DNA from: Ancylobacter dichloromethanicus
Lineage (GTDB): Bacteria; Pseudomonadota; Alphaproteobacteria; Rhizobiales; Xanthobacteraceae
Assembly: GCF_018390645.1 (NCBI RefSeq)
Contig: NZ_JAHBGC010000020.1
Location: 909,467-973,466, forward strand
Direction: 5' to 3'
Length of the DNA: 64,000 nucleotides
The notes under the pieces: generated by a model
What the model was told of the DNA's origin: nothing
The model's input: the letters and a program-made list of their open reading frames with translations, nothing else
Databases searched by the model: none
Shown here: one piece after another, positions 42,382-52,242 of the stretch
Layout of the letters: each line of letters begins with the position of its first letter
Numbering within the stretch: position 1 is the first letter of the stretch
Translations under genes and position numbers: made by a program

Positions 42382-45090
42382 ATGCAGGTCGTCATCGTCG
42401 AATCGCCTGCGAAGGCGAAGACGATCAACAAATATCTCGGATCGGGCTATGAGGTTTACGCCTCGTACGGACATGTGCGCGACCTTCCGGCCAAGGACGG
42501 TTCGGTCGATCCCGAAGATGATTTCCGCATGCTGTGGGACGTCGATCCCAAGGCGCAGAAACGGCTGTCCGACATTGCCCGCGCGGTGAAGGGGGCGGAC
42601 GGCCTGATCCTCGCCACCGACCCGGATCGCGAAGGCGAGGCGATTTCCTGGCACGTGCTCGAGGTGCTGAAGGAGAAACGCGCGCTCAAGGACCAGCCGG
42701 TCTCGCGCGTGGTGTTCAACGCCATCACCAAGCAGTCGGTGCTGGATGCGATGAAGCATCCGCGCATCATCGACGCGGCGCTGGTCGATGCCTATCTCGC
42801 CCGCCGGGCGCTGGACTACCTTGTCGGTTTCACGCTTTCGCCGGTGCTCTGGCGCAAGCTGCCGGGCGCCCGTTCGGCCGGGCGCGTGCAATCGGTCGCC
42901 CTGCGGCTGGTCTGCGACCGCGAGCGCGAGATCGAGACCTTCGTCCGGCGTGAGTACTGGTCGATCGCCGCCCAGCTGGCAACGCCCCGGCAGGAGACCT
43001 TCGAGGCCCGTCTGGTCGGCGCCGACGGCAAGAAGATCACGCGGCTGGACGTTGGCACCGAAGCCGAGGCGGCGGATTTCCGCGCCGCGCTGGAAAGGGC
43101 CGACTACACGGTACGCTCGGTCGAGGCCAAGCCGGCCCGCCGGCATCCCTACCCGCCCTTCACCACCTCCACACTGCAGCAGGAAGCGAGCCGCAAGCTC
43201 GGCTTCGCGCCGGCCATCACCATGCGCATCGCGCAGCGGCTCTATGAAGGCATCGACGTCGGCGGCGAGACGGTCGGCCTCATCACCTATATGCGTACCG
43301 ACGGCGTCGACATGGCTCCGGAAGCCGTGGCCGGCGCGCGTTCGGTGATCGCCCACGAATATGGCGACCGCTACGTCCCCGCCGCGCCGCGCAAATACAC
43401 CGCCAAGGCAAAGAACGCCCAGGAAGCCCATGAGGCGATCCGGCCCACGGAACTCTCGCGCCTGCCCAAGGACGTCATACGCCAGTTGGAACCCGACCAG
43501 GCCAAGCTCTACGAACTGATCTGGCTGCGCACCATCGCCAGCCAGATGGAATCGGCCGAGCTGGAGCGCACCACGGTCGACATCGACGCCACCGCCGCCG
43601 GGCGGGCGCTGGAACTGCGCGCCACCGGCACCGTCATCAAGTTCGACGGCTTCCTCACCCTCTATCGAGAGGGGAGCGACGACGACGAGGAGGACGAGGA
43701 GAGCCGTCGCCTGCCCGCCATGTCGTCGGGCGAGGCGCTCGCCAATAAGGGCATCAAGGCCGACCAGCATTTCACCGAGCCGCCGCCGCGCTATTCGGAG
43801 GCGTCGCTGGTGAAGCGCATGGAAGAGCTCGGCATCGGCCGTCCTTCGACCTATGCCTCGGTGCTCGCCGTGCTGCGCGACCGCGAATATGTGAAGCTCG
43901 ACAAGCGCCGGCTGGTGCCGGAGGACAAGGGCCGGCTCGTCACCGCCTTCCTCGAGAGCTTCTTCGACCGCTACGTCGAATACGATTTCACGGCCGACCT
44001 CGAGGAGAAGCTCGACCGCATCTCCAATGGCGAGCTGCGGTGGAAGGACGTGCTGCGGGACTTCTGGCGCGACTTCATGGCCGCCGTGGGCGAGACCAAG
44101 GAGTTGCGAGTCTCCGACGTCATCTCCGCGCTCGACGGCATGCTGACCGCGCACATCTTCCCGCCCCGGGACGACGGCTCGGATCCACGCATCTGCCCGA
44201 CCTGCGGCACCGGCCGGCTGTCGCTGAAGGTGGGCAAGTTCGGGGCGTTCATCGGCTGCTCGAACTATCCCGAATGCAAGTACACCCGCCCGCTGGCGGC
44301 GCAGGGTGGCGGCGACGAGAACGGCGCCGAGGCCAACGGCACCCGCGTTCTCGGCACCGATCCCGTCTCCGGGCTTGAGGTGACGATCCGGGCCGGCCGC
44401 TTCGGCACGTACCTGCAGCTCGGCGAGGCCAAGGACGGCGAGAAACCCAAGCGCTCCAGCCTGCCCAAGGGGCTCGCCCCCGCCGATGTCGATCTCGACA
44501 CCGCGCTGGCGCTGCTCTCGCTGCCGCGCGAGATAGGAAAGCATCCCGACAGCGGCGACCCGATCCTCGCCGGCATCGGCCGCTTCGGCCCCTATGTCCA
44601 GCACGGCAAGACCTACGCCAATATCGAGCCCGGCGACGACATCCTGGCGATCGGCCTCAACCGCGCGGTGGCGCTGATCGCCGACAAGCAGAGCAAGGGG
44701 CCGGGACGGCGCGGTGCCGTCGGCGGGCGCGAACTCGGCGAGCACCCGACGCTGGGGGGACCCATCACGGTGCGTCCGGGCCGCTTCGGCGCTTATGTAA
44801 ACCACGGCAAGGTCAACGCGACACTGCCCAAGAGCATCGAGCAGGACGCGGTGACGCTGGAACAGGCGGTCGAGCTGATCACCGCCAAGGCCGGCTCCAT
44901 GCCGGCCAAGCCCGCGCGCCGGGCACCAGCCAAGGCGACGACCGAGAAGTCCACCGCCAGCAAGTCGGCGGCAAAGAAACCCGGCAAGACGGCGACGAAA
45001 ACGGCGGCAGCCAAGCCAACCGCCGAGAAGCCAACCGCCAAAAAGCCCGCCGCTAAGAAGCCAGCGGCCAAGAAGGCGGCCGGCGCCTGA
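42382..45090 (+). CDS. topA: DNA topoisomerase I
   Basis: A 902-residue type IA topoisomerase that relaxes negative supercoils. The Toprim domain begins with VVIVESPAKAKTINKYLG (3-20) and has the acidic set in ATDPDREGEAI (78-88). The active-site Tyr is Y303 in GLITYMRTDGV. After residue 600 comes one intact four-Cys zinc finger (CPTCG...CSNYPEC), then three short repeats of the bacterial topoisomerase C-terminal type (RFGTYLQLGE, GRFGPYVQHGK, RFGAYVNHGK). The last 65 residues are a Lys/Ala/Pro tail (KKPAAKK), probably nonspecific DNA contacts. A single zinc finger is fewer than the three of E. coli. Confidence 0.97.
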   Translation: MQVVIVESPAKAKTINKYLGSGYEVYASYGHVRDLPAKDGSVDPEDDFRMLWDVDPKAQKRLSDIARAVKGADGLILATDPDREGEAISWHVLEVLKEKRALKDQPVSRVVFNAITKQSVLDAMKHPRIIDAALVDAYLARRALDYLVGFTLSPVLWRKLPGARSAGRVQSVALRLVCDREREIETFVRREYWSIAAQLATPRQETFEARLVGADGKKITRLDVGTEAEAADFRAALERADYTVRSVEAKPARRHPYPPFTTSTLQQEASRKLGFAPAITMRIAQRLYEGIDVGGETVGLITYMRTDGVDMAPEAVAGARSVIAHEYGDRYVPAAPRKYTAKAKNAQEAHEAIRPTELSRLPKDVIRQLEPDQAKLYELIWLRTIASQMESAELERTTVDIDATAAGRALELRATGTVIKFDGFLTLYREGSDDDEEDEESRRLPAMSSGEALANKGIKADQHFTEPPPRYSEASLVKRMEELGIGRPSTYASVLAVLRDREYVKLDKRRLVPEDKGRLVTAFLESFFDRYVEYDFTADLEEKLDRISNGELRWKDVLRDFWRDFMAAVGETKELRVSDVISALDGMLTAHIFPPRDDGSDPRICPTCGTGRLSLKVGKFGAFIGCSNYPECKYTRPLAAQGGGDENGAEANGTRVLGTDPVSGLEVTIRAGRFGTYLQLGEAKDGEKPKRSSLPKGLAPADVDLDTALALLSLPREIGKHPDSGDPILAGIGRFGPYVQHGKTYANIEPGDDILAIGLNRAVALIADKQSKGPGRRGAVGGRELGEHPTLGGPITVRPGRFGAYVNHGKVNATLPKSIEQDAVTLEQAVELITAKAGSMPAKPARRAPAKATTEKSTASKSAAKKPGKTATKTAAAKPTAEKPTAKKPAAKKPAAKKAAGA

Positions 45091-45105
45091 GCGCCGGTCC
45101 TGCCT

Positions 45106-46584
45106 CTATTCCGGCAGCGGCGCCGGCGCGTGGCCCGAGCGCAGCGGCCGCTCCTCCATGGCCAGCATCGCGATGAGCGAGGCGAACAGCGACGCCGCCG
45201 CCGCCACGAACACCCAGCGGAACGCGCCGGCGAGCGGCGCCACCTGCGCGCGGCCTTCCAGCAGCCGCTCCAGCAGTGCGCTGCCCTCGATGCCGGACAG
45301 TCCGATCACGATGGCGCCGAAGCCGGCTGTGAGCACGGCGGCGCCGAGCGAGCGGAACAGGTTCACCACGCCGGTCGCGGTGCCCATCTGCGGCAGCGGG
45401 ACGGCGTTCTGGATCGCCACGGTGGAAACCGGCAGCACGGTGCCGAGTCCCATGCCAGCCACTCCCATCCCGGCGGCGACGGCATAGACCGGCAGCCCTA
45501 GAGGCCAGACCGCCAGGAGGCCCAGCGCGGCGATGCTGGCCAGCAGTCCGGCGATCGGCAGGCGCTTGTAATGGGTGAAATGACCCATCACCCGCCCTGC
45601 CCCCGTCGCCCCGACCACCACACCGGCCATCAGCGGGATCAGCGCCACCCCGGATTCCGAGGCCGTCAGCCCCATGACGCCTTCGAGATAAAGCGGCATC
45701 TGGATCGACAGGCCGACCAGCGTGCCCATGGCGAAGGCGGCGGAAGGAACGCCGGTGCGCACCACCTGGTTGGACAGCACCGCCAGCGGCACCAGCGGCT
45801 CGCTCGCCGTGGCGACACGGAAGGCGAACCCGATCCAGAGCAGCACGGCAAGGGCCAGCAGGCCGAAGATCGGCGCCGACAGCCAGGGAAAATAGGTGCC
45901 GCCCCAGCTCAGCGCCATCAACAGCGCCACCGTGCCCGCGCACATCAGCAGCGCGCCAAGAATGTCGAGCCGGTGCGGATGGTGATGCGCCGGCAGGCGC
46001 CTGAGCGCCCGCTCGCTCATCACCGCCGCGACGAGGCCGAGCGGCACGTTGATCCAGAAGATCAGCGACCAGTGCAGATGCTCGGCGAAGAAGCCGCCAA
46101 GGATCGGCCCGGCGATGCTGGAGGTAATGAAGACGATGGCGAAATAGCCCTGGTAGCGGCCACGCTCGCGTGGCGCTATCAGCAGGCCGATAATGGTCTG
46201 CGCCAGCGCGATAAGCCCGCCGCCGCCCAGCCCCTGCACCGCTCGCGCCACGATCAGCCACGGCATGCTCTGCGCCGTGGCGCACAGGACCGAGCCGGCG
46301 AGGAAGGTGCCGATCGCCACCAGCAGAACCGGCCGGGGTCCGTGAATATCCGCCAGCTTGCCGACCAGCGGGGTGATCGCTGTACCGGTGAGCAGATAGG
46401 CGGTCACCACCCAGGAGAGGTTTTCGAGGTCGCCGAAGCTGCCACCGATGGTCGGCAGCGCGGTGGCGATGATGGTCTGGTCGAGGGCGCTGAGAAACAT
46501 CGCCACCATGACGCCGGTGACGATAACGCGAATCTCGACATGGGACAGAGGCGCGGTCGTCGCCTCCGAAGTGCGGGCATCCAT
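45106..46584 (-). CDS. MFS drug-efflux transporter (DHA2 family, EmrB/QacA type)
   Basis: A 492-residue membrane protein with about 14 hydrophobic spans, the number typical of the DHA2 drug:H+ antiporters. Visible are the D-x-T motif LDQTIIATALPTIGGSFGDL (about 33-52), SWVVTAYLLTGTAITPLVGK, the motif A-like KLADIHGPRPVLL, and motif C GYFAIVFITSSIAGPILGGF. Length is typical. The substrate is unknown. It stands alone between topA and rnr on the opposite strand, converging with topA (15 bp between stops), so it interrupts an otherwise co-directional block. Confidence 0.9.
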   Translation of the reverse strand: MDARTSEATTAPLSHVEIRVIVTGVMVAMFLSALDQTIIATALPTIGGSFGDLENLSWVVTAYLLTGTAITPLVGKLADIHGPRPVLLVAIGTFLAGSVLCATAQSMPWLIVARAVQGLGGGGLIALAQTIIGLLIAPRERGRYQGYFAIVFITSSIAGPILGGFFAEHLHWSLIFWINVPLGLVAAVMSERALRRLPAHHHPHRLDILGALLMCAGTVALLMALSWGGTYFPWLSAPIFGLLALAVLLWIGFAFRVATASEPLVPLAVLSNQVVRTGVPSAAFAMGTLVGLSIQMPLYLEGVMGLTASESGVALIPLMAGVVVGATGAGRVMGHFTHYKRLPIAGLLASIAALGLLAVWPLGLPVYAVAAGMGVAGMGLGTVLPVSTVAIQNAVPLPQMGTATGVVNLFRSLGAAVLTAGFGAIVIGLSGIEGSALLERLLEGRAQVAPLAGAFRWVFVAAAASLFASLIAMLAMEERPLRSGHAPAPLPE

Positions 46585-46759
46585 GGGATAAAATCCAGAT
46601 CGGCGTCTTCGAACCGCCGCGAAATGCCGGCAAATTCGACCTATTGGTCGGCAATTGCAAGAGATTGTGCGCTCCTTCCGCTTTGGAGGCGGCGCCGGCC
46701 GGTCGACGCGGGGCGCCGATGCGGATAGCGTCGAACAGCCCTCTCGGAAGCGGTGAATC

Positions 46760-49093
46760 GTGCGTAAACCAATAAAAGCGAAGGGGCGAAAGCCCGCCCA
46801 CCCGGCCCTGCCCGCTGGCCTGACCAAGGGACTGCCGGGGCGTGAGGAATTGATGGCGTTCATCGCCGCTCATGGCGGTGATGTCGGCAAGCGGGAGATA
46901 TCCCGCGCCTTCGGGCTCGATGGCGGCGACCGCATCGCCCTCAAGGCGCTGCTGCGCGAACTTGCCGACGAAGGGCTTCTGGGAACCAAGCGCCGCAAGC
47001 TGCACCTGCCGGGCGCCCTGCCCGCTGTCGTCCTGTCGGAAATCGTCGAACGCGACGAGGACGGCGAACTGATCGCCACGCCGGTTGACTGGGACACCGA
47101 GGAGAATGGCGAGCCACCGCGCATATTGGTCCGCCTCGCCCGCCGCGGCCGGCTTGCCGGACCGGCCCCCACGGTCGGCGACCGTGTGCTGCTGAAGACC
47201 GAAGAAATACCTGAGGCCGACGGCCATATCCGCCACAACGGCACGGTGCTGAAGCTGATCGAGAAGGCACGCGGCCTCACCCTCGGCATCTTCCGCCGCG
47301 ACGCGCAGGGCGGCGGCCGCCTGATCCCCATCGACAAGCGCAATATGGGCCGCGAACTCGCCATCCCCGCCGATTTCGCCGGCGACGCGCAGGAGGGCGA
47401 CCTCGTCTCGGTCGAAGTGGTGCGCCACCACGCCTATGGCCTGCCCACCGCCAAGGTGAGGGAGCGGCTCGGTTCGGTGTCGACCGAGAAGGCGATCAGC
47501 CTGATCGCCATCCATGCCCATGGCATTCCGAGCGTGTTCCGCCGCGAGGCGCTCGCCGAGGCGGAGGCGGCGAAGGCGGCGACGCTGGCCGGGCGCGAGG
47601 ACTGGCGCGAGCTGCCGCTGGTCACCATCGACCCGCCCGATGCCAAGGACCATGACGATGCGGTGCACGCGGCACCGGACCTCGACCCCGACAATGAGGG
47701 TGGGTTCATCCTCACCGTCGCCATCGCCGATGTCGCCGCCTATATCCGGCCCGGCAGCGCTCTCGACCGCGAGGCATTGGCGCGCGGCAATTCGGTGTAT
47801 TTCCCCGACCGCGTCGTGCCGATGCTGCCCGAGCGCATTTCCAACGACCTCTGCTCGCTGCGCCCTCTGGAGGACCGGCCGGCCCTCGCCGTGCGCATGG
47901 CGATCGGCGCCAACGGCCGCAAGAAGCGCCACAGCTTCCACCGCGTCATGATGCGCTCCGCCGCCAAGCTCGCCTATGCGCAGGCTCAGGCCGCCATTGA
48001 CGGGCGTGTGGATGACCTGACCGATCCGCTGCTGGAAGGCGTGCTGCGCCCGCTCTGGGCCGCCTATGGTGCACTGAAGAAGGCGCGCGAGGCCCGCGCC
48101 CCGCTCGACCTCGACCTGCCCGAGCGCAAGATCCTGCTGAAGCCCGACGGCACGGTCGACAAGGTGGTCGTGCCCGAGCGGCTCGACGCCCATCGGCTGA
48201 TCGAGGAGTTCATGATCCTCGCCAATGTCGCCGCCGCTGAGACCCTGGAGGAGAAGCACGTCCCCCTCGTCTACCGCGTCCACGACCAGCCCTCGCTGGA
48301 GAAGATGTCCGGCCTGCGCGAATTCCTGCAGACGCTCGACATCAAGCTGCCGAAGAGCGAGAGCGTCCGTCCGGCCCAGTTCAACGACATTCTCGCCCGC
48401 GTCGCTGGCTCCGAACTGGCGCCACTGGTCAATCAGGTAATCCTGCGCAGCCAGGCACAGGCGGAATACGCGAACGAGAATTACGGCCATTTCGGCCTGC
48501 ATCTGCGCCGCTACGCCCATTTCACCTCGCCGATCCGCCGCTATGCCGACCTCATCGTGCACCGGGCGCTGGTGCGCGCGCTCGGCCTCGGCCGCGACGG
48601 ACTGCCCGAGACCGTGACGCCCGAACAGCTCGCCGAAATCGCCGCCCGCATTTCCGCCAGCGAGCGGCGCGCCATGGCGGCCGAGCGCGAGACCATCGAC
48701 CGGCTGATCGCCCACCACATGGCGGTGCAGATCGGCGCCACTTTCCGCGGCCGCATTTCCGGCGTTACCAAGGCCGGGCTTTTCGTCGCCCTCGACGACA
48801 CCGGCGCGGACGGGTTCATTCCCGCCGTCACGCTCGGCCAAGACTATTACCGCTATGACGAGGGGCGCCATGCGCTGATCGGCGAGCGCACCGGCGAGAT
48901 GCACCGGCTCGGCGACCGCGTCGAAGTGAAGCTCGTGGAAGCGGCGCCGGTGGCTGGCGCTCTTCGGTTCGAACTTATATCTGAGGGCAAGCACGTCACC
49001 GTCGACAAGCGCCGCCCCGGCGGCGGGCGCGGTCGCTACGGACGGCCGGTCGAGCGCCCCCACGGCCCGAGGCGCATCGGCAAGCGCAAATAG
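46760..49093 (+). CDS. rnr: Ribonuclease R
   Basis: A 777-residue 3'-5' exoribonuclease of the RNase II/R family. After an N-terminal winged helix and cold-shock-like domains (to about residue 270), the RNB catalytic domain has TIDPPDAKDHDDAVHA (289-304) with the clustered Asp residues, and CSLRPLEDRPALAVRM. The C-terminal S1 domain is at about 660-735 (GRISGVTKAGLFVALDDTGA), followed by a basic Gly/Arg tail (RRPGGGRGRYGRP). It degrades structured RNA and helps in ribosome quality control. The start is a GTG at 46760. DUF983 follows 16 bp later. Confidence 0.96.
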   Translation: MRKPIKAKGRKPAHPALPAGLTKGLPGREELMAFIAAHGGDVGKREISRAFGLDGGDRIALKALLRELADEGLLGTKRRKLHLPGALPAVVLSEIVERDEDGELIATPVDWDTEENGEPPRILVRLARRGRLAGPAPTVGDRVLLKTEEIPEADGHIRHNGTVLKLIEKARGLTLGIFRRDAQGGGRLIPIDKRNMGRELAIPADFAGDAQEGDLVSVEVVRHHAYGLPTAKVRERLGSVSTEKAISLIAIHAHGIPSVFRREALAEAEAAKAATLAGREDWRELPLVTIDPPDAKDHDDAVHAAPDLDPDNEGGFILTVAIADVAAYIRPGSALDREALARGNSVYFPDRVVPMLPERISNDLCSLRPLEDRPALAVRMAIGANGRKKRHSFHRVMMRSAAKLAYAQAQAAIDGRVDDLTDPLLEGVLRPLWAAYGALKKAREARAPLDLDLPERKILLKPDGTVDKVVVPERLDAHRLIEEFMILANVAAAETLEEKHVPLVYRVHDQPSLEKMSGLREFLQTLDIKLPKSESVRPAQFNDILARVAGSELAPLVNQVILRSQAQAEYANENYGHFGLHLRRYAHFTSPIRRYADLIVHRALVRALGLGRDGLPETVTPEQLAEIAARISASERRAMAAERETIDRLIAHHMAVQIGATFRGRISGVTKAGLFVALDDTGADGFIPAVTLGQDYYRYDEGRHALIGERTGEMHRLGDRVEVKLVEAAPVAGALRFELISEGKHVTVDKRRPGGGRGRYGRPVERPHGPRRIGKRK

Positions 49094-49109
49094 CGCCGGA
49101 GGCGCCTTC

Positions 49110-49574
49110 ATGCAGACGCAGTCCCCCAGTCCTGTTTCCCACCGGCCCATCGGGCCGGCCATTGTCAATGGCTTCCGCATGCGCTGCCCCGCCTGCGGCA
49201 AGGGTGCGCTGTTCGGCGCCTATCTGAAGGTCAATGAACACTGCCCCGCATGCGGCGAGGAGTTGTGGCACCACCGCGCCGACGACGCGCCGCCCTACAT
49301 GGTCATCACCATTGTCGGCCATATCATCGTGCCGCTGCTGCTGGCGGTGGAGATGGCGCTGCACCCGGCGGTGTGGATCCACCTCATCGTCTGGCTGCCG
49401 CTTACCCTCCTGCTCTCATTGGTTCTGCTGCCGCCGGTGAAGGGGGCGCTCATCGGCTTTCAGTGGGCGGTCCGCATGCATGGGTTCGATCCGACCGACT
49501 CCGAGCGTGATCCGCTGCCGCCGAGCCACCGTGCCGAGGCGACGCTCGCCGGCCCGCTCGCCAAGCGCTCCTGA
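49110..49574 (+). CDS. DUF983 family membrane protein
   Basis: A 154-residue protein. A small zinc-ribbon-like unit with two Cys pairs (CPACGKG at about 26-32 and CPACGEE at about 45-51) precedes two membrane segments (about 65-83, VITIVGHIIVPLLLAVEMA, and 92-109, LIVWLPLTLLLSLVLLPP). This is the DUF983 layout. The family is found near rnr in many alphaproteobacteria and has no known activity. It starts 16 bp after rnr and ends 11 bp before the NUDIX gene, so all three are probably on one transcript. Confidence 0.92.
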   Translation: MQTQSPSPVSHRPIGPAIVNGFRMRCPACGKGALFGAYLKVNEHCPACGEELWHHRADDAPPYMVITIVGHIIVPLLLAVEMALHPAVWIHLIVWLPLTLLLSLVLLPPVKGALIGFQWAVRMHGFDPTDSERDPLPPSHRAEATLAGPLAKRS

Positions 49575-49585
49575 CCCGCAATCCC

Positions 49586-50338
49586 ATGAGCCTTACCGAC
49601 AGTCGCGCCGACGTCTCCCCGAAGTTCCCGCGCGAACGGCCAGACGCGGTGCACCCGGTCATCCGGCCGGCCGACGCCGCGGCGCTGGTGCTGGTGGACC
49701 GCTCCAAGCGCACGCCGCGCGTGCTGCTGGGCCGCCGCAATCCGTCGCTGCGCTTCATGCCCGGCAAGTTCGTGTTTCCCGGCGGCCGGGTCGATGCCGG
49801 CGACCGCCGCGTCCCGGTCTATGGCATGCTGGACACGGAGAGCGAGCGCCGCCTGCTGGCGCGCGTCGCCCGGCCCAGCACCTCGCGAGCCCGCGCCCTG
49901 GCGCTGGCCGCCATCCGCGAGACCTGCGAGGAAACCGGGCTGTTAATCGGCACCGGCGAGGCCGGCACGCCGGGCCGGCTGCCGGAAGCGTGGGGCGCCT
50001 TCGGCGCGGCCGGACTGTTTCCCAATCTGGAGGCGCTCACCTTCGTCGCCCGCGCGGTCACCCCGCCCCGCCTCGCCCGGCGCTTCGACACCCGCTTTTT
50101 CCTGGCCGATGTGACCCATGTCGGCCACCGGCTGGACGGTGTCGTCGGTGCGGAAGCGGAATTGGTCGAGGCCGGCTGGTTCACTTTCGCGGAGGCGAAG
50201 CGGGCCGAGGTGCCGGAGATCACCCGCGCCATCCTCGACGAGGTCGAGGCGCGGCTCAAGGGCGGCAACCGGCCCTGGCAGCCGGTGCCGTTCTATTTTT
50301 CCCGCGGCGGGCGGGTCTATCGCGAGGCAATCGCCTGA
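49586..50338 (+). CDS. NUDIX hydrolase
   Basis: A 250-residue NUDIX enzyme that would cleave a nucleoside-diphosphate-linked substrate. The catalytic half of the Nudix box is ALAAIRETCEETGLLIG (about 108-124, with RETCEETG). The preceding Gly is separated from it by a long insert (GKFVFPGGRVDAGDRRVP ... ), as in the NUDT8/NUDT19-like subgroup rather than compact MutT. The C-terminal WFTFAEAKRAEVPEITRAIL is typical of these larger proteins. It lies in the rnr-DUF983 unit; its substrate is not evident. Confidence 0.9.
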   Translation: MSLTDSRADVSPKFPRERPDAVHPVIRPADAAALVLVDRSKRTPRVLLGRRNPSLRFMPGKFVFPGGRVDAGDRRVPVYGMLDTESERRLLARVARPSTSRARALALAAIRETCEETGLLIGTGEAGTPGRLPEAWGAFGAAGLFPNLEALTFVARAVTPPRLARRFDTRFFLADVTHVGHRLDGVVGAEAELVEAGWFTFAEAKRAEVPEITRAILDEVEARLKGGNRPWQPVPFYFSRGGRVYREAIA

Positions 50339-50451
50339 GCGGGGCGGTCACAAATTCCCGGCATGAAGCCATTGCCAAAAGTCATTCGACTTTTGCCGCC
50401 CATGGGCTAGAGCCAGCGGTCCGGGAGACGTCTCCCGACCTCAGGTGAAAC

Positions 50452-51612
50452 ATGCACGCCCCGGCCCTCCCCCGTCCCGTCAACATCGCCTCCATCGCCG
50501 CCGCCATCGCCGCCATTTCGGTGGTCGGGCTTGGCCTCGCCCTGTCCATCCCGCTGCTGGCCTTCGAACTGCACGACCGGGGCATCTCCTCGACCTGGAT
50601 CGGCATCAACACGGCGGTGGGCGGGCTCGCCACCATCGCGCTGGCGCCCTTTCTGCCGGACCTGGTGCGACGTCTCGGGGCCGGGCCGCTGCTGCTCGCG
50701 GCCATTCTCAGCGCGGCGCTGAGCCTGCTCGCCTTCAAGTTCACGGCGTCCTTCGTGCTGTGGTTTCCGCTGCGCTTCATCTTCGGCGCGGCGCTGTGCG
50801 TCCTGTTCGTGGTCAGCGAGTTCTGGATCAACGCCGCCGCGCCGAACCACCGGCGCGGCCTGGTCATCGGCATTTACGGTACGGTGCTGTCGGTCGGATT
50901 CGCCGGCGGGCCGGCGATCCTCAGCCTGGTCGGGACGCAGGGCTGGGCGCCCTATCTGTGCGGCGCCGTCTTCTTCGCCCTCGCCGGCATCCCGGTGCTG
51001 ATCGGCGCCGCCAGCGCCCCCGCGATCGAGAAGGAGAGCACGTCGGGGAGCGTATGGACGCTGATGCGGATCGCCCCGGCCGCCACCCTCGCCGCCTTCA
51101 TCTTCGGCGCGGTCGAAACCGGGCTGATCAACTTTCTGCCGCTCTACGGGCTGCGGCGCGGGCTTGATGAGGGCGAGGCGGCACTGCTGCTCACCGTCGC
51201 CGAGCTTGGCAATGTCGCCCTGCAACTGCCGCTCGGCCTGTTGAGCGACAAGCTCGACCGTCGCCGCATGCTGCTTGCCTGCGGCATCATCGGCGTTGTC
51301 GGCTCGTTCCTGATTCCGCATCTCGCCATCGACAGCTGGGCGCTGTGGATCGCGGCGTTCTTCACCACGGGAATCGTCGCCGGGCTGTACACGGTCGGCC
51401 TCGCTCTGCTCGGCGCGCGTTTCGACGGGGCGGCGCTCGCCACCGCCAACGCGGCTTTCGTGATGCTGTATTCGATCGGCCTCACGGTGGGGCCCACGGC
51501 AGTCGGCGGCGGCATGCAGATCCTCGATCCGCACGGCTTTGCCTGGACCATCGGGGCGTTCCTGCTGCTCTATGTACTGGTGGTGGCGGGGCAGATTTGG
51601 CGCGATCGCTGA
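50452..51612 (+). CDS. MFS transporter
   Basis: A 386-residue membrane protein with about 12 hydrophobic spans. MFS features include a long first span (VVGLGLALSIPLLAFEL), the WIGINTAVGGLATIALAPFL region with a helix-2/3 loop, FRFIFGAALCVLFVVSEFWI-like text (LRFIFGAALCVLFVVSEFWI) and, in the second half, QLPLGLLSDKLDRRRMLLAC (motif A form). Relatives include sugar and drug exporters of the YcaD type; the substrate is unknown. It is 113 bp downstream of the NUDIX gene and may be cotranscribed with it. Confidence 0.88.
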   Translation: MHAPALPRPVNIASIAAAIAAISVVGLGLALSIPLLAFELHDRGISSTWIGINTAVGGLATIALAPFLPDLVRRLGAGPLLLAAILSAALSLLAFKFTASFVLWFPLRFIFGAALCVLFVVSEFWINAAAPNHRRGLVIGIYGTVLSVGFAGGPAILSLVGTQGWAPYLCGAVFFALAGIPVLIGAASAPAIEKESTSGSVWTLMRIAPAATLAAFIFGAVETGLINFLPLYGLRRGLDEGEAALLLTVAELGNVALQLPLGLLSDKLDRRRMLLACGIIGVVGSFLIPHLAIDSWALWIAAFFTTGIVAGLYTVGLALLGARFDGAALATANAAFVMLYSIGLTVGPTAVGGGMQILDPHGFAWTIGAFLLLYVLVVAGQIWRDR

Positions 51613-51622
51613 CCCGCCTTCC

Positions 51623-51651
51623 TTGACATTCGCGCGACGATCACGGATACG
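51623..51651 (+). promoter_or_regulatory. rpmG: Candidate sigma-70 promoter for rpmG
   Basis: A perfect TTGACA (51623-51628) is followed after 17 bp by GATACG (51646-51651). It lies about 95 bp before rpmG and directly after the MFS stop. Confidence 0.55.
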
Positions 51652-51744
51652 GACGCGCAACGAGCGGCAGTGATGCCGCGCGAAACCGTTTTGTTCGGCG
51701 TGGCGCCCCCACGATCGAAAGCCACGCTCCCAGGAGACCCGGTC

Positions 51745-51912
51745 ATGGCCAAGGCAACGACCATCAAGATCAAGCTCGTGTCGAGCGCCGACACCGGCTT
51801 CTTTTACGTGACGAAGAAGAACTCGCGCACCATGACCGACAAGCTGGTCGTCAAGAAGTACGACCCGGTCGCGAAGAAGCATGTCGAGTTCCGCGAAGGC
51901 AAGATCAAGTGA
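51745..51912 (+). CDS. rpmG: 50S ribosomal protein L33
   Basis: A 55-residue L33 of the large ribosomal subunit: [20 protein letters not shown], then [20 protein letters not shown] and [11 protein letters not shown]. The paired Cys residues of zinc-binding L33 are absent, so this is the Cys-less (C-) form, normal for alphaproteobacteria. The ATG at 51745 follows CAGGAGACC, a good ribosome-binding site. A strong terminator follows at 51962. Confidence 0.97.
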   Translation: MAKATTIKIKLVSSADTGFFYVTKKNSRTMTDKLVVKKYDPVAKKHVEFREGKIK

Positions 51913-51961
51913 GCTGATGCGTCACGCGGGCCCTGCTCGCGGCGCGGAAGGCCACTGACGC

Positions 51962-51991
51962 AAAAGGCGCCGCAAGGCGCCTTTTCTTTTT
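51962..51991 (+). terminator. Intrinsic terminator after rpmG
   Basis: AAAAGGCGCC (51962-51971) and GGCGCCTTTT (51976-51985) form a ten-base-pair stem with a GCAA loop, followed by TCTTTTT. A textbook rho-independent terminator about 50 bp after rpmG. Confidence 0.85.
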
Positions 51992-52242
51992 GGGTCTGTC
52001 GATCCGTGACGGTCGTTCTCTAGGTTGCCCGTCTGCGGCAGCCATCTGCGGGAGTGGAATCGGCGAGCGGTGAACGGAGAGGCCATCCGTAGACACCGCC
52101 CGCCGACCAGACCCCACGGACCCGGGAGATGCGGCGGACCCGAGCACTCCGCAGGGCAAACGGATACCGCGCAGAGGCTACCCGAACCTTCGCCAAAAGC
52201 AACGATATTTGTGGGCAATCGATTCGCCCCAACCTCCAGCGA

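Noticed and set aside
42229-44805. 858-codon minus-strand frame across topA
   Set aside because: Arg/Gly/Ala/Asp-rich text with no domains, fully antisense to an intact topoisomerase I.
45053-49201. 1382-codon open frame on the minus strand
   Set aside because: It is antisense to rnr and runs on into the MFS gene region in another frame. The genes on the real strands have clear families; the long frame is a product of GC-rich codon use.
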